A stretch of 64,000 nt of DNA from Synergistaceae bacterium UBA6083 (lineage in GTDB: Bacteria > Synergistota > Synergistia > Synergistales > 79-D21). The notes below the pieces were generated by a model that was not told the origin of the DNA, did no database searches, and saw only the letters and a program-made list of their open reading frames with translations. A program made the position numbers and the translations under genes. The DNA is taken from positions 58,596-122,595 of the forward strand of contig DIXJ01000002.1 in NCBI GenBank assembly GCA_002436015.1. Reading direction: 5' to 3'. Positions within the stretch are counted from its first letter, which is position 1. Each line of letters starts with the position of its first letter. This document shows, in pieces, positions 34,084-42,845 of the stretch.

Positions 34084-35559
34084 TCACTCTTCTCGCACCC
34101 AGAAGGGGACATACTTCATGAATTTTTTTGCAGATGTTTCGTCAAAAGGTAAAATTAATTCACGCTCTAAAGCATCCTTAATCATACGCGTAGCAGTTGC
34201 CTTATTCTTGGATTCAATGCCGAATCTCTTTCTAAGAGAAGTGTTTGTCATGTAATCGTGTGTAACATACTTCAAGCAAGCACGTAGATAACAAGCTCTA
34301 ACTTTATCTATTTTAGTCATTTTTGCGAGCGGTTTGTAAGCAAAAAGAGTAACCCTTGTGCTTTGATCTGTATTTTCAAAGAATGGGGCTGGAAGCTGAT
34401 AAAGTTCTGTTTGGAAAACCACTTTATCAATTCCGCTTCCTCGCTCTTCGCAAACTCCTAGACGCCTTAATAATGATGCGATAGCTTCATTTCTAGAAAT
34501 AGGAGGATTGTCCAAAAATCGCATAATATCGACTAATGGTCGCCCAGGATTGGAAATTTCCATTCTATTTTCAAATATCTCTATCATAGGCCCTGATCCC
34601 TTTATAAAAAAATCCTGATGTATCATGGCATTAGCGACCAATTCCCTAACGGCAACTTCTGGATACATTGGGACTGTTTTTCTAAGCGCTTGTTCCAGGA
34701 CTTCATTTGTAGGGAGTAGGCCGTTTATGAAACCTATTAATCCTTCAAATCCGTTCCCGTAACCCTTTCCTCCTTTTTGCTCCTTTATCGTTTCTGTTCG
34801 ACCAGTTCCACGGTATTGGATCACACGAACAGCTTTTCTATCTAATCGGTCAAAATCACTTAGACGTCTAGCGAAAAGTAAAGCACCGATATTGTAGATG
34901 TCCCAATTGCCAGTCTCTGAGCGGCAAATCAGTTTATCTGCTTCAAGAGCTTTTAGGATATTATCCCTATTTTCTGGCAGGGGTATACCTGATAGATCAA
35001 AATAAGATGGATAATCGATAAGATTTAATATCTTTTCACCGGTAATATTTTCTGATGCCTTGTGATATTCAAAAGGTAAGCTATCAAAGATACGCCACAA
35101 TCTACGTTCTATCTCAGGATATTCTTTTAGTCTTTTTTTATATGATCCAATTCTAATAAACTCGTTTCCAGAGAACTGTACAGGGTGACGAAAGGCTCTG
35201 CTTATCTCTAATATTACAACTTTTTTGCCTTCTATAAACATGGCATTAAATTGAAAGTCAATCTTAGGTGAAAGTTGACGTAAAATCCAATTTTCAAGTT
35301 CTTCGTTTCCCTTTTTTTCAGCATCTGGAGAAAAAACGGTACCTTCTATTTCATGACTTTTGTCATTTATTCCCCAAATAAGGTAAGCAAACGATTTGCC
35401 AACGAGGGCTGCAGAGTTAGAAAGAGCAGAAATATATTCGCCTATTTCTTCTGGGTTATAATTATTCTTTTTGAATTCAAACCACAATGATTCCTTGGGA
35501 AGTTTTATTAACTCCCTAATGAGTCCCTCTAGGTACTCTGGTGTTCTAGGTGCAAACAT
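34084..35559 (-). CDS. AlbA_2/Schlafen-type ATP-binding regulator (COG2865-like)
   Basis: The 491-residue protein has an N-terminal AlbA_2/Schlafen domain (ESLWFEFKKNNYNPEEIGEY, NSAALVGKSFAYLIWGI) and a C-terminal COG2865-like region (VAVRELVANAMIHQDF, ENRMEISNPGRP, CEERGSGIDKV) ending in a winged helix. Base composition is clearly more AT-rich than the flanking prophage. It is a likely cargo or morphon gene, possibly anti-phage or regulatory. ATG 35559 has GGGGTG upstream. Confidence 0.85.
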   Translation of the reverse strand: MFAPRTPEYLEGLIRELIKLPKESLWFEFKKNNYNPEEIGEYISALSNSAALVGKSFAYLIWGINDKSHEIEGTVFSPDAEKKGNEELENWILRQLSPKIDFQFNAMFIEGKKVVILEISRAFRHPVQFSGNEFIRIGSYKKRLKEYPEIERRLWRIFDSLPFEYHKASENITGEKILNLIDYPSYFDLSGIPLPENRDNILKALEADKLICRSETGNWDIYNIGALLFARRLSDFDRLDRKAVRVIQYRGTGRTETIKEQKGGKGYGNGFEGLIGFINGLLPTNEVLEQALRKTVPMYPEVAVRELVANAMIHQDFFIKGSGPMIEIFENRMEISNPGRPLVDIMRFLDNPPISRNEAIASLLRRLGVCEERGSGIDKVVFQTELYQLPAPFFENTDQSTRVTLFAYKPLAKMTKIDKVRACYLRACLKYVTHDYMTNTSLRKRFGIESKNKATATRMIKDALERELILPFDETSAKKFMKYVPFWVREE

Positions 35560-35623
35560 GCCGCTCACCCCTTTGCTAAATCTAATGTTACGTAAAAAAC
35601 GGATCAACAAAAAAGGAAATGGA

Positions 35624-36268
35624 CTAGCGTCTAGCTTTAATGGGTTTCATAACCCCCATTACCTTCCCAAGGATCTTGAATCGGCCGAATAAAAGGTATT
35701 CTCCCGGTACCGAAAATGGGGGTTGACCCCTGGAGCTTGAAAGCTCAAACCCTGATGGGGTCGCTGTTACCTCTTTTATTACGATAATGCTGTCCAGACT
35801 AATAACGGCAATATCCCCCGATTCGACTCTTTCTGCAGGATTGATGATGATTTCTCCTTCCGATGGGACGATAAATCCTCTTGTAAAATCCTCGTCAGCC
35901 TTAACGGCAAAGGGATATCTATAGTCGTCAAGCTTCCCGATCTCCTTGGTTGGGAAAAAGGTGTGGTTTGGGAACCTGAGTGCCAAAATAGCCTTGTGAA
36001 AGCCACCTTCGCAACAGGTAAGAATTTCTGATAAGGGGATGGTCGGGATTGAAATAGTCTCAACAATTGGGCCTCTGACGTTGGAGGACCCGTTATTGGG
36101 TTGAGAAGCGAGTTTTTCATCCATTCGCTTTTTGAAGGATTCAAAAGACTCCCTATTTAGGGGAGATTGTTCCTCGAATTTCCAAGCCGAATTCGGCTCA
36201 AACTCGTCTGAACTCAAAGAAAGCGCCCCCTTTTCTATCGCAATCCGCGATTGAGGCCCCAAATTCAC
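35624..36268 (-). CDS. S24 peptidase-like protein without HTH and without catalytic Ser
   Basis: The 214-residue protein aligns with the C-terminal half of the repressor encoded directly upstream (shared TISIP/ILLPVLS, ACCxxG, FAVKADEDF versus FVIDAEGDSM, NPAERVESGDIAVISL, GRFKILGKVMGVM). The nucleophile segment GDSM is EDF here, while the Lys region (IVIKEV) remains. It also lacks the helix-turn-helix. It is a duplicated, protease-dead dimerisation partner or decoy. Confidence 0.8.
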   Translation of the reverse strand: MNLGPQSRIAIEKGALSLSSDEFEPNSAWKFEEQSPLNRESFESFKKRMDEKLASQPNNGSSNVRGPIVETISIPTIPLSEILTCCEGGFHKAILALRFPNHTFFPTKEIGKLDDYRYPFAVKADEDFTRGFIVPSEGEIIINPAERVESGDIAVISLDSIIVIKEVTATPSGFELSSSRGQPPFSVPGEYLLFGRFKILGKVMGVMKPIKARR

Positions 36269-36273
36269 CTATC

Positions 36274-36966
36274 TTAAGGGTTCTCGTCGACACCACTTAG
36301 AGCTCCTAGCACCTTTCCCATGACTTTGAACCAACCGCATTCCTGCTCCTCAGGTGAGATGAATATCGGTGATCTGTTATCGGCACTTCGCAGTTCAATC
36401 CCAGTAGGGCGGAAGTAGATTTTCTTGATGGCGATCTGGTCGCCTATACACACCACGGCGATATGCCCGGATCTCATATCTTCCGCGGGGTTGACAGCGA
36501 CAAGTGACCGATCGGGGATTCCGTATCCAGCCATGCTGTCTCCTTCGGCATCGATGACAAAGGGAGGACGCAGGTCGTCATAGACCCTGATCCAGCTTTT
36601 TGGGAAGGGGACGAATCTGGATGCCTTTGAAGTGAGGTCGAGGAGTGGGATGCCGTCTCCACAGCAGGCCGTTATTTCGGCGGAAAGAACGGGCAGGAGG
36701 ATGGCGTCCTGCATTGGACCTTTGACATTGCTGTGCTCGTCGTAAATGGGATGTGGTTGCTCAGCTTCGCCCATGAGGTAACTTACAGTTGTTTGAAGAA
36801 CTTTCGCTATTTTTGCAAGGCTTTCCGAATCAGGGTTTCGTAATCCGGTTTCCCATCTCGTTATCGTTTGCCTCGATACCCCGATAAGTTCTGCAAGTTC
36901 GATCTGATTTATCCCCTTCTTGCGTCTCAACCCCTTTATTCGTGAAGCAATGAGATGTTGCTCCAT
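36274..36966 (-). CDS. CI-type phage repressor with S24 self-cleaving domain
   Basis: The 230-residue protein has an Xre helix-turn-helix (GLRRKKGINQIELAELIGVS, then RQTITRWETGLRNP). The S24 peptidase domain carries Ser in AEGDSMAGYG and Lys in IAIKKIYF. It maintains lysogeny and is inactivated by RecA-stimulated self-cleavage. GGGGGG lies upstream of ATG 36966. It is divergent from the Cro-like gene. Confidence 0.93.
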   Translation of the reverse strand: MEQHLIASRIKGLRRKKGINQIELAELIGVSRQTITRWETGLRNPDSESLAKIAKVLQTTVSYLMGEAEQPHPIYDEHSNVKGPMQDAILLPVLSAEITACCGDGIPLLDLTSKASRFVPFPKSWIRVYDDLRPPFVIDAEGDSMAGYGIPDRSLVAVNPAEDMRSGHIAVVCIGDQIAIKKIYFRPTGIELRSADNRSPIFISPEEQECGWFKVMGKVLGALSGVDENP

Positions 36967-36986
36967 TTTCTTCACCCCCCCTTGAA

Positions 36987-37075
36987 ATTGTCACCGTTTG
37001 GAGACAATGGCACAACCGCCAAATAGACTCACAAAAAAGAACCCAAACGGAAACAAATGGGCCTATGGACCCATT
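36987..37075. promoter_or_regulatory. Phage operator region between CI and Cro
   Basis: Two inverted repeats lie between the divergent repressor and Cro genes: ATTGTC-N10-GACAAT (36987-37008) and AATGGG-N8-CCCATT (37056-37075). The first sits about 20 bp before the repressor start. They are candidate operators of the lysis-lysogeny switch. Confidence 0.6.
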
Positions 37076-37143
37076 GTTGAATCCGTATGGGAGCATTATT
37101 ATTGGCTAAATCTAAAAAATAGCCGAATAGAGACAGGGGGTGA

Positions 37144-37395
37144 GTGAAGTTGAACGGGATATTGAAATACCGCAGCCGGAAGGGGATTTCGCAGGAAGAG
37201 TTGGCCTCTCGAATGGGTTGCTCGCGTCAAACAATTACCCGTTGGGAGACAGGGAAAAGGGAACCGCGTGTATCCGATTTGAGTCAAATGAGCAAGATCC
37301 TCGATTGCACAATCGATGATTTGATCGGAAACCCTATTTTGGCCCCGGGGCAACCGCGGCGTGCACCAGGGGCATCAACGCCCTCTGCGGTCTAA
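37144..37395 (+). CDS. Cro-like Xre-family HTH regulator
   Basis: The 83-residue protein consists of an HTH (RSRKGISQEELASRMGCSRQ, TITRWETGKREP) very similar to that of the divergent repressor, plus a short Pro-rich tail. GTG 37144 has GGGGG upstream. It starts the rightward early operon. Confidence 0.88.
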   Translation: MKLNGILKYRSRKGISQEELASRMGCSRQTITRWETGKREPRVSDLSQMSKILDCTIDDLIGNPILAPGQPRRAPGASTPSAV

Positions 37396-37572
37396 TCCCC
37401 GCAGTCGGAACAATTGCCGCCCTGATTGACGAACCTGCGGAAGTGTTGGGTTACGCGGCAGATCTTCAGGACGGGAAGGCGGATCAACCAGAAACAAAGT
37501 GCTTCCTTCAGGGTGTCTCAAATTTACTGAACCAGGGCCGAGATTTTCTTGAATCAATTGGAGGTGGTGAAC

Positions 37573-37758
37573 ATGGCGGAGGCGTTATCGGAAGCTCGCA
37601 ACCTTGAAATTCGGCGGTTTCTCGAAGCGAAAAGGGTGCCGCTCCAGCCTTTCATCGATGAGGTGTTGGCCGCTGCACGGAGGATTGAGGAAGCCGGAGG
37701 CGTGGAGGCTTTCCTGGCCGGGACCTGTGACGGAGCGGAAAGGAAGTTCGATCCCTGA
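37573..37758 (+). CDS. Small acidic phage early protein, unknown
   Basis: The 61-residue helical protein (LEIRRFLEAKRVPLQPFIDE) starts at ATG 37573 after GGAGGTGG. No family was recognised. It is the next gene in the rightward early operon. Confidence 0.6.
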   Translation: MAEALSEARNLEIRRFLEAKRVPLQPFIDEVLAAARRIEEAGGVEAFLAGTCDGAERKFDP

Positions 37759-37822
37759 TGTTTTTGGAAACCCTGCTCGACCTGGTTGGTGGTCGGGAAA
37801 TTGACAGGGGGTGAAGAGCAGC

Positions 37823-38050
37823 ATGAAGGTCGACCTGTTTTATCGGTCCGTTGGAGAAGGAGAGGTCATCGCTTCCGTTCAGGTGGAAATGGCATCGGGA
37901 GACACCGCGGAGGGGCTCACTGTTCTGGATCGAGCCATCAAGCGATCCCGAAAGGACCTGGAGATCATCCTTCACAAGAGTGTTCCTTCACGGATTCGGG
38001 AGGTCCTTGGTGAGCTTCCCGAAGGAAAGCAGTTTGAGGAAAAGCCATGA
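37823..38050 (+). CDS. Small phage early protein, unknown
   Basis: The 75-residue protein (VDLFYRSVGEGEVIASVQVE) has a predicted beta hairpin followed by a basic helix. ATG 37823 follows GGGGGTG. No family was recognised. Confidence 0.55.
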   Translation: MKVDLFYRSVGEGEVIASVQVEMASGDTAEGLTVLDRAIKRSRKDLEIILHKSVPSRIREVLGELPEGKQFEEKP

Positions 38051-38164
38051 GCCAGTCCGGAAAAATTTATGCCCGCCACGAGGACGGGCACCAGCGAAGG
38101 GTACATCGAAGCGGCAGCGCCAACTGCCGCCTCCATTCTAGCGGAGGCCGAGGTGAACAACAAC

Positions 38165-39134
38165 ATGGAGAACTGCCCGGAAAAGACAAGCGGAAGGATT
38201 GAATGCGGAGTCGAAACGGGCTCTGTCCGGACCCGTCCCGTCGACCTGGACGCCCTGCAGGAGGAGATCCGGGGAAAGAGCGACCCCCTCTGCATGGAAG
38301 GATTCGCCTCACGTCCCGAATCGGGCCCCAAATCCTGCACTATCGGGTTTTCCCTGCAGGGAGTGGAGGACTTCCAGGAGTGGGCCGTCAAGGTCTCCTT
38401 CCTCCTGGACCAGATCAAAGGACTGCTCAAAGCCGTACCGCAGGTCAGGGCCACCTATCGTCCCCTGTCGGGTCCCCTTCAGGAACCCCCGCTTTTATCC
38501 CTCTCCGAATGGAAAGCCTGTGCCGTGGACACCGACCCCGTTGACCTCACCGAAAGGCCCTGCATCGTCGGCGTTTCCTCCACCAGCGTATCGGACCTCA
38601 CAGCCGTGGTCTTTCTCTTTCAGCTGGAAGACGGCCGTCTCCACCTTCTCACCCGGTTCTGGATCCCCGAAGAAGCCCTGAAGGAGCCCGGGACGAAAGG
38701 AACCCTCTATACCGCCTGCGCGAAAGGGGGGTGGCTCACCGTCACCCCGGGCGGAGTCACGGACCTTCCCCGGATCTGTCGGGAGATCCGGGAATTTGCC
38801 GAATCCCACCCCGTCTTGTGGATCGCCCATGATCCCTGGAACGCCATCGGCCTCACCGAAGGCCTCCGCAAAAGCGGCTTCCGGCTTGTCCCCGTCAGGC
38901 AGGGTTTTGCTTCCCTGTCCCCGGTTCTGAAGGACCTTCCCCGCCTGCTCCGGGGTCCTCACCCACGACGACAACCCCCTCATGGAATGGATGGCGGACA
39001 ACCTCGAAGTGGAGACGGACGGCTACGGAAATACCAAACCCTCCATGGAGAAAAGCCCCGACCGGATCGACGGGTTATTGGCTCTCTTTCGGGCCCTGGC
39101 CTCCAGGGTGGGTGAGGAGGGGGTGAAGGCATGA
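38165..39134 (+). pseudogene. Terminase large subunit nuclease fragment fused to a small phage protein, frameshifted
   Basis: Codons from ATG 38165 (GAGGTG upstream) encode about 105 residues of an unassigned helical phage protein. They then run into the nuclease half of TerL: LSLSEWKACAVD, DLTAVVFLFQLEDG, FWIPEEALKEPG, WLTVTPGGVTDL and IAHDPWNAIG. At about 38956 the frame is lost. One frame over, TerL continues with VLTHDDNPLMEWMADNLEVE and SPDRIDGLLALFRAL to the stop at 39132-39134. The ATPase half is absent, and the first nuclease Asp of the usual GxDLS is Ser (VGVSSTS). It is a decayed gene. Confidence 0.8.
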
Positions 39135-39706
39135 AGCGCCACGGAAAGCTCGCCCTCTTCGTGTTCCTCTCGGGACTCACCTTCGGGTCCGGAATCGGCA
39201 TGGCCGTTATGGAATGGCGCCAGGTGAAACAGGAAGCCTTCGTCGCCTCCGCGGTCCTGGCCGCTTCCCTGGAATCCGGACAATCCCGGGGTGAGGAAAG
39301 CCTGAAGCGGTTTTTCCAGAAAACCAACCCGGCCCTGGATCCGGAAACGGCTCTTTACATGGCCTATGCCGTGCAGGAAGCCGCGGATCGCTACAACCTC
39401 CCGGAATCCATCCTCGCCGGCCTGGTTTACACCGAATCCCGGGCGAAGCCCGAAGCGGTCAACAAAGGCTGCCTCGGCCTCACCCAGGTGAACTGGCCGG
39501 TCTGGAGGAAGGAGCTCTCCCTCCGACACCCCGAGATCTTTACCCGGGAAGACCTGTTCGAACCCCGGCGATCCATTCTCGCCGGCGCCTGGATCTTGAG
39601 GGGCTACCTGAACCAATACGGGAACCTGTCCCGGGCCCTGGAAGCCTATTCGGGCGGGGCGAAGTGGTATCCGCGAAAAGTCCTGAGCGTTGCGGAAGGG
39701 CTGTGA
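39131..39706 (+). CDS. Membrane-anchored lytic transglycosylase-like protein
   Basis: The 191-residue protein has an N-terminal membrane anchor (LALFVFLSGLTFGSGIGMAV) and an SLT/goose-lysozyme-like domain with the catalytic Glu region (ESILAGLVYTESRAKPEAVN), GCLGLTQVNW and a YSGG motif. It cleaves peptidoglycan glycan strands. In a phage it would assist DNA entry or lysis. Start overlaps the TerL remnant stop. Confidence 0.8.
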   Translation: MKRHGKLALFVFLSGLTFGSGIGMAVMEWRQVKQEAFVASAVLAASLESGQSRGEESLKRFFQKTNPALDPETALYMAYAVQEAADRYNLPESILAGLVYTESRAKPEAVNKGCLGLTQVNWPVWRKELSLRHPEIFTREDLFEPRRSILAGAWILRGYLNQYGNLSRALEAYSGGAKWYPRKVLSVAEGL

Positions 39707-39711
39707 GGGTC

Positions 39712-39879
39712 ATGGATGAGTTTGAAACCGTATCCCTGGCCGAACGGTCCCTCCTGGAACACCTGATGCACTGCGACCCGTGCCGGGAGACTCCCATCGT
39801 CTTCGGGATGTGCGACGAGGGGATAGCGCTCCTTCAGGCCGCGGCAGAAGAGGACGAGAAAAGCCATGAGGAGGACTAG
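39712..39879 (+). CDS. Small HxxxxHCxxC protein
   Basis: The 55-residue protein has LLEHLMHCDPCRETP, resembling the zinc finger of anti-sigma (zf-HC2) proteins, and an acidic tail. ATG 39712 begins five bases after the transglycosylase stop. Function unknown. Confidence 0.55.
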   Translation: MDEFETVSLAERSLLEHLMHCDPCRETPIVFGMCDEGIALLQAAAEEDEKSHEED

Positions 39880-39881
39880 GC

Positions 39882-40049
39882 ATGGAAGAGACGGCCGTGA
39901 AGATCCGAAGCGCCGAACAGGACGCGGAAGCCTTCTGCTGCCGGAGATGCGTTTTCTGGGATCCCTGGGCCTCCGGAGGAAAGAAGCCCTGTGCGGCTCA
40001 CAGGGTTCTCACCTGGCCCGGTCAAATCTGCGACCTGTTCACCCAGTGA
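39882..40049 (+). CDS. Small cysteine-rich (zinc-ribbon-like) phage protein
   Basis: A 55-codon ORF from ATG 39882 (AGGAGGACTAGGC upstream) encodes FCCRRCVFWDPWASGGKKPC plus a further His and Cys, a likely zinc site. It fits between neighbours with one-to-two-base spacing on the 5' side. Function unknown. Confidence 0.6.
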   Translation: MEETAVKIRSAEQDAEAFCCRRCVFWDPWASGGKKPCAAHRVLTWPGQICDLFTQ

Positions 40050-40059
40050 GGTGGGAGTC

Positions 40060-40485
40060 GTGAAATTCTCGGAACTCCCGGAGGAATGGAAGGCCCTGTT
40101 TTCGGCCAGATACCCCAAAGGACGGGTCTGTCAGAAATGCGGAAAGCCCAGGACCCTGAGCGAGTGCTCCTTCTCACGAAACGGACGCGAACGGTTCGTC
40201 CTCGACCGCTTCTGCCCCTCCTGCAAGACGGACTATTGGAGAGAGCAGGGGGATCTCAAAAGGAGCCGAAAGGCGTCCGATAATCGGGCATCGGAGAAAA
40301 CTCCGGTGCTCCTGGAGCGCAGGTCCCTGCCCGTTCTGGAACTGGGCCGGAAGTACGAAGTCGGAGGGGAATGCAAGGGACAGGTCATTGCCCTTCAGGG
40401 TCTTCACTATGTCCTCAGGACCGGGTGCGGAACCCGCTGCTACACCACGGCCCAGCTCGTGGGGATGGAGATCCGGGAGGCCTGA
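40060..40485 (+). CDS. Zinc-finger-like phage protein, unknown
   Basis: The 141-residue protein contains two CxxC pairs (VCQKCGKPR and FCPSCKTDYW) separated by about 25 residues, and a beta-rich C-terminus. GTG 40060 after GAGGTGG is preferred over the longer upstream frame, which overlaps the previous gene. Function unknown. Confidence 0.6.
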   Translation: MKFSELPEEWKALFSARYPKGRVCQKCGKPRTLSECSFSRNGRERFVLDRFCPSCKTDYWREQGDLKRSRKASDNRASEKTPVLLERRSLPVLELGRKYEVGGECKGQVIALQGLHYVLRTGCGTRCYTTAQLVGMEIREA

Positions 40486-40490
40486 GGACA

Positions 40491-40826
40491 ATGCCGGTCG
40501 AGCGTGACCCCATGGATCTCCCGGGAGGGCTCAAGGCACGGCAGGCCCTGATGACTCTGGCCGGACGTCCCGTGCCTCGTCGTGCCTGGAGCAAGGTCTA
40601 TCCCTACATCGAGGCGCTCTATGCAGAGATACGGGAGTGCAAGCTGGCGGGCTGGCCCTGGAACCGGATTCGAAGCGAGCTTCAGGCGATACCGGGGATC
40701 CCGAAGTTCTCGGAAAAGGTCCTCATCCGCCACTTCCGCCAGGTGGATTCGGCCTGGGCGAAGGAAACGGGGGAAGAACCGTTGAAGGCCCGAAAGCGGA
40801 GCCCCAGAAAGGCACGGAGGACCTAG
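40491..40826 (+). CDS. Basic helical phage protein, unknown
   Basis: The 111-residue protein has WSKVYPYIEALYAEIRECKL, a Trp-rich turn, a second helix with HTH character (FSEKVLIRHFRQVDSAW) and a Lys/Arg-rich tail. It may bind DNA. ATG 40491 follows CCTGAGGA. Confidence 0.55.
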   Translation: MPVERDPMDLPGGLKARQALMTLAGRPVPRRAWSKVYPYIEALYAEIRECKLAGWPWNRIRSELQAIPGIPKFSEKVLIRHFRQVDSAWAKETGEEPLKARKRSPRKARRT

Positions 40827-40829
40827 ACC

Positions 40830-41708
40830 ATGCGTCCCATCGCCCGATGGCACGGAGGCAAATGGAGGATCGCTCCCTGGATCCTGTCTCACCTGCCCCC
40901 TCACAAAATCTACCTGGAGCCGTACTGCGGGGCGGCATCGGTGCTTCTGAGGAAACCCCGGTCGAAGGTGGAGGTCCTCAACGACGCCTACGGAAGGATC
41001 ACGAGCGCCTTTTCGGTCATCCGGGAACAGCCGGAGGAACTGGGGAGACTTCTGCGATACACCCCCTGTTCCGAGAGGGAATACCTGGACTGCCGGGAGG
41101 AAGCGGAGGATCCCCTGGAGGATGCCAGGCGGCTCATCGTTCTGGGGCACCAGAGCCACGACAGCACCGGGGCCTGCACGGGAGGAAAACGCTCGGGCTG
41201 GAGACGGGGCCTGAGGGAGGACAGAACCTCCTCGGCCGACGAATGGAAGGACGTGTGGCTTCAGGTGGAGGCCTGGGCGGGCCGCCTTAGAGGTGTCTTC
41301 ATCGAACAGGGAGAAGCGAGGAAAGCCATCGCCCGATGGGACAGCCCGGATACGGCCATCTACGCGGACCCGCCCTACCTCGGGGAAGTCCGCTCGAAGT
41401 CCAGCGGCAGGAACGCCTACGGACCCTACGAGATGAGCGAAGAGGACCATATCGACCTGGCAGAAGTGCTGAAGGAAGCGAAGGGGGCGGTCCTGCTCTC
41501 GGGATACGCCAGCCCGCTTTACGAGGAACTCTACCGGGACTGGGTCAGGGTCGACCGCAAAGCCTATGCGGACCGGGCCTGTCCGAAGGTCGAGTGTCTG
41601 TGGATGAACGAGAAGGCGGCAGGCGCCGGCATGGGCGCCCTGATGGCCTCCAATGGGTCGGAGCAACCAAAGGATAGGAAAGGGAAGAACAGGGAGGAAT
41701 GCACATGA
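40830..41708 (+). CDS. Dam-type N6-adenine DNA methyltransferase (D12 class)
   Basis: The 292-residue protein has the SAM-binding motif region (YLEPYCGAASVLLRKP, preceded by RWHGGKWRIAPWI) and the catalytic motif DPPY (IYADPPYLGEV). This is the gamma-class order of D12-family adenine methylases. It probably modifies phage DNA to evade restriction. Start ATG 40830 follows the previous stop by three bases. Confidence 0.93.
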   Translation: MRPIARWHGGKWRIAPWILSHLPPHKIYLEPYCGAASVLLRKPRSKVEVLNDAYGRITSAFSVIREQPEELGRLLRYTPCSEREYLDCREEAEDPLEDARRLIVLGHQSHDSTGACTGGKRSGWRRGLREDRTSSADEWKDVWLQVEAWAGRLRGVFIEQGEARKAIARWDSPDTAIYADPPYLGEVRSKSSGRNAYGPYEMSEEDHIDLAEVLKEAKGAVLLSGYASPLYEELYRDWVRVDRKAYADRACPKVECLWMNEKAAGAGMGALMASNGSEQPKDRKGKNREECT

Positions 41709-42487
41709 GAGAAGAAACGGGAAACGCATTGGGACTGGTGGTCAGGGAAGGGCGTGTGGTGGTCTCCAGCCGCCATGTCGCCAGGGTGTTCGGGAAACCC
41801 CACGGCATTGTCACCCGGAGCATCCGGGATCTGCTGGATAAATGCACCCCTCGGTTCGGTCGAAGCAATTTTGCATTAACCGCCTTTAAGGACAGCCAGG
41901 GGCGGGACCAGGAGGAAATCCTGCTGACCCGGGACGGCTTCACTCTCCTGGCCATGGGGTACACGGGAGAGAAGGCCATGCGCTTCAAGGAGGCCTACAT
42001 CGCCGAATTCAACCGCATGGAGCGGGAACTGAAAGGGCCCTGTGCCGGGGAGTTCCGGATCCCCAAAAGCCTCCTTGAGGCCCTGCGTCTTGCCGCAAAG
42101 CTCGAGGAGGAGCGGGCACATCTTGAAGAACAGAATGAACGGCTCGCCCCCAAGGCCCTGGCCTGGGATGCCACCTGCAGTGAGGGAAGCGAGATGTCTA
42201 TCCAGGCGGCCGCCAAGGAGATGTCGAGGTTCGGCATCGGCCCCCGGAAACTCTTCGAGCTTCTGGCCAGGAGAAAGGTCCTCTACCGCCTGGACGGATC
42301 CTGGGTGCCCATGCAACGGTACATCGAGTCGGGACACTTCCGGGTGCGACGGGTCGTCATCGACCTGGGCGAGGATCGGCAAAGGTCCTACTGCAAGACC
42401 CTGGTCACCCCCAGGGGGCGGGATCTCATCGCCCGGGTCCTCACGGAACGACTGGTCGTGAATTCGCTGGCAGGAGAACGCCAATGA
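41705..42487 (+). CDS. Rha-family regulator with KilAC/ANT antirepressor domain
   Basis: The 260-residue protein has an N-terminal Rha domain (SSRHVARVFGKPHGIVTRSI, LLTRDGFTLLAMGYTGEKA) and a C-terminal phage antirepressor KilAC domain (SIQAAAKEMSRFGIGPRKLF, CKTLVTPRGRDLIARVL). It probably counteracts the CI repressor or alters host regulation. ATG 41705 is chosen because GGGAGG is seven bases upstream. Confidence 0.9.
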   Translation: MREETGNALGLVVREGRVVVSSRHVARVFGKPHGIVTRSIRDLLDKCTPRFGRSNFALTAFKDSQGRDQEEILLTRDGFTLLAMGYTGEKAMRFKEAYIAEFNRMERELKGPCAGEFRIPKSLLEALRLAAKLEEERAHLEEQNERLAPKALAWDATCSEGSEMSIQAAAKEMSRFGIGPRKLFELLARRKVLYRLDGSWVPMQRYIESGHFRVRRVVIDLGEDRQRSYCKTLVTPRGRDLIARVLTERLVVNSLAGERQ

Positions 42488-42759
42488 TCTTCACCTCCCT
42501 AGGCAGGTTTCTTTGTTCCCTCGGGCTTCACTCCTCCGAAGAGGATCCGACATACGCGTTCTTCGAGTGCCGAAGGTGCGGGAAAATCCGCGATTTCACC
42601 TATCCGCCCGGGTGGAGGGGCTTCATGAAGCCCCGGCGTCCGGAAAAGGAGTCGAAGACAGGGATCGGCCTGAAACCGACTCCGGCAGAGCGGACGGAAT
42701 TCCTTTCGGAGTCGAAGGGATATCGCATCGAGCATCTTGCCCGGGAGAGTCTGAGATGA
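42484..42759 (+). CDS. Small CxxC phage protein, unknown
   Basis: The 91-residue protein has an FFECRRCGKIRDF knuckle and is otherwise polar. It starts with ATGA overlap on the antirepressor stop. It resembles small phage zinc-ribbon proteins. Function unknown. Confidence 0.6.
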   Translation: MIFTSLGRFLCSLGLHSSEEDPTYAFFECRRCGKIRDFTYPPGWRGFMKPRRPEKESKTGIGLKPTPAERTEFLSESKGYRIEHLARESLR

Positions 42760-42845
42760 GAAGCCTCCTGATGATCCTTCTGGCTGTCGTGGTTGGGGTC
42801 GACGTCAGGACGGCCCTCGCCGCGAGAAGGGGGAAAAGCCTATGA
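42756..42845 (+). CDS. 29-residue hydrophobic peptide
   Basis: ATGA overlaps at both ends tie this ORF to its neighbours. It encodes MRSLLMILLAVVVGVDVRTA followed by LAARRGKSL, a signal-peptide or membrane-peptide profile. Function unknown. Confidence 0.5.
   Translation: MRSLLMILLAVVVGVDVRTALAARRGKSL

Noticed and set aside
37396..37608. Possible small ORF after the Cro-like gene (LIPAVGTIAALIDEPAE...)
   Set aside because: It has no convincing start or ribosome site, and its end overlaps the ORF starting at ATG 37573.
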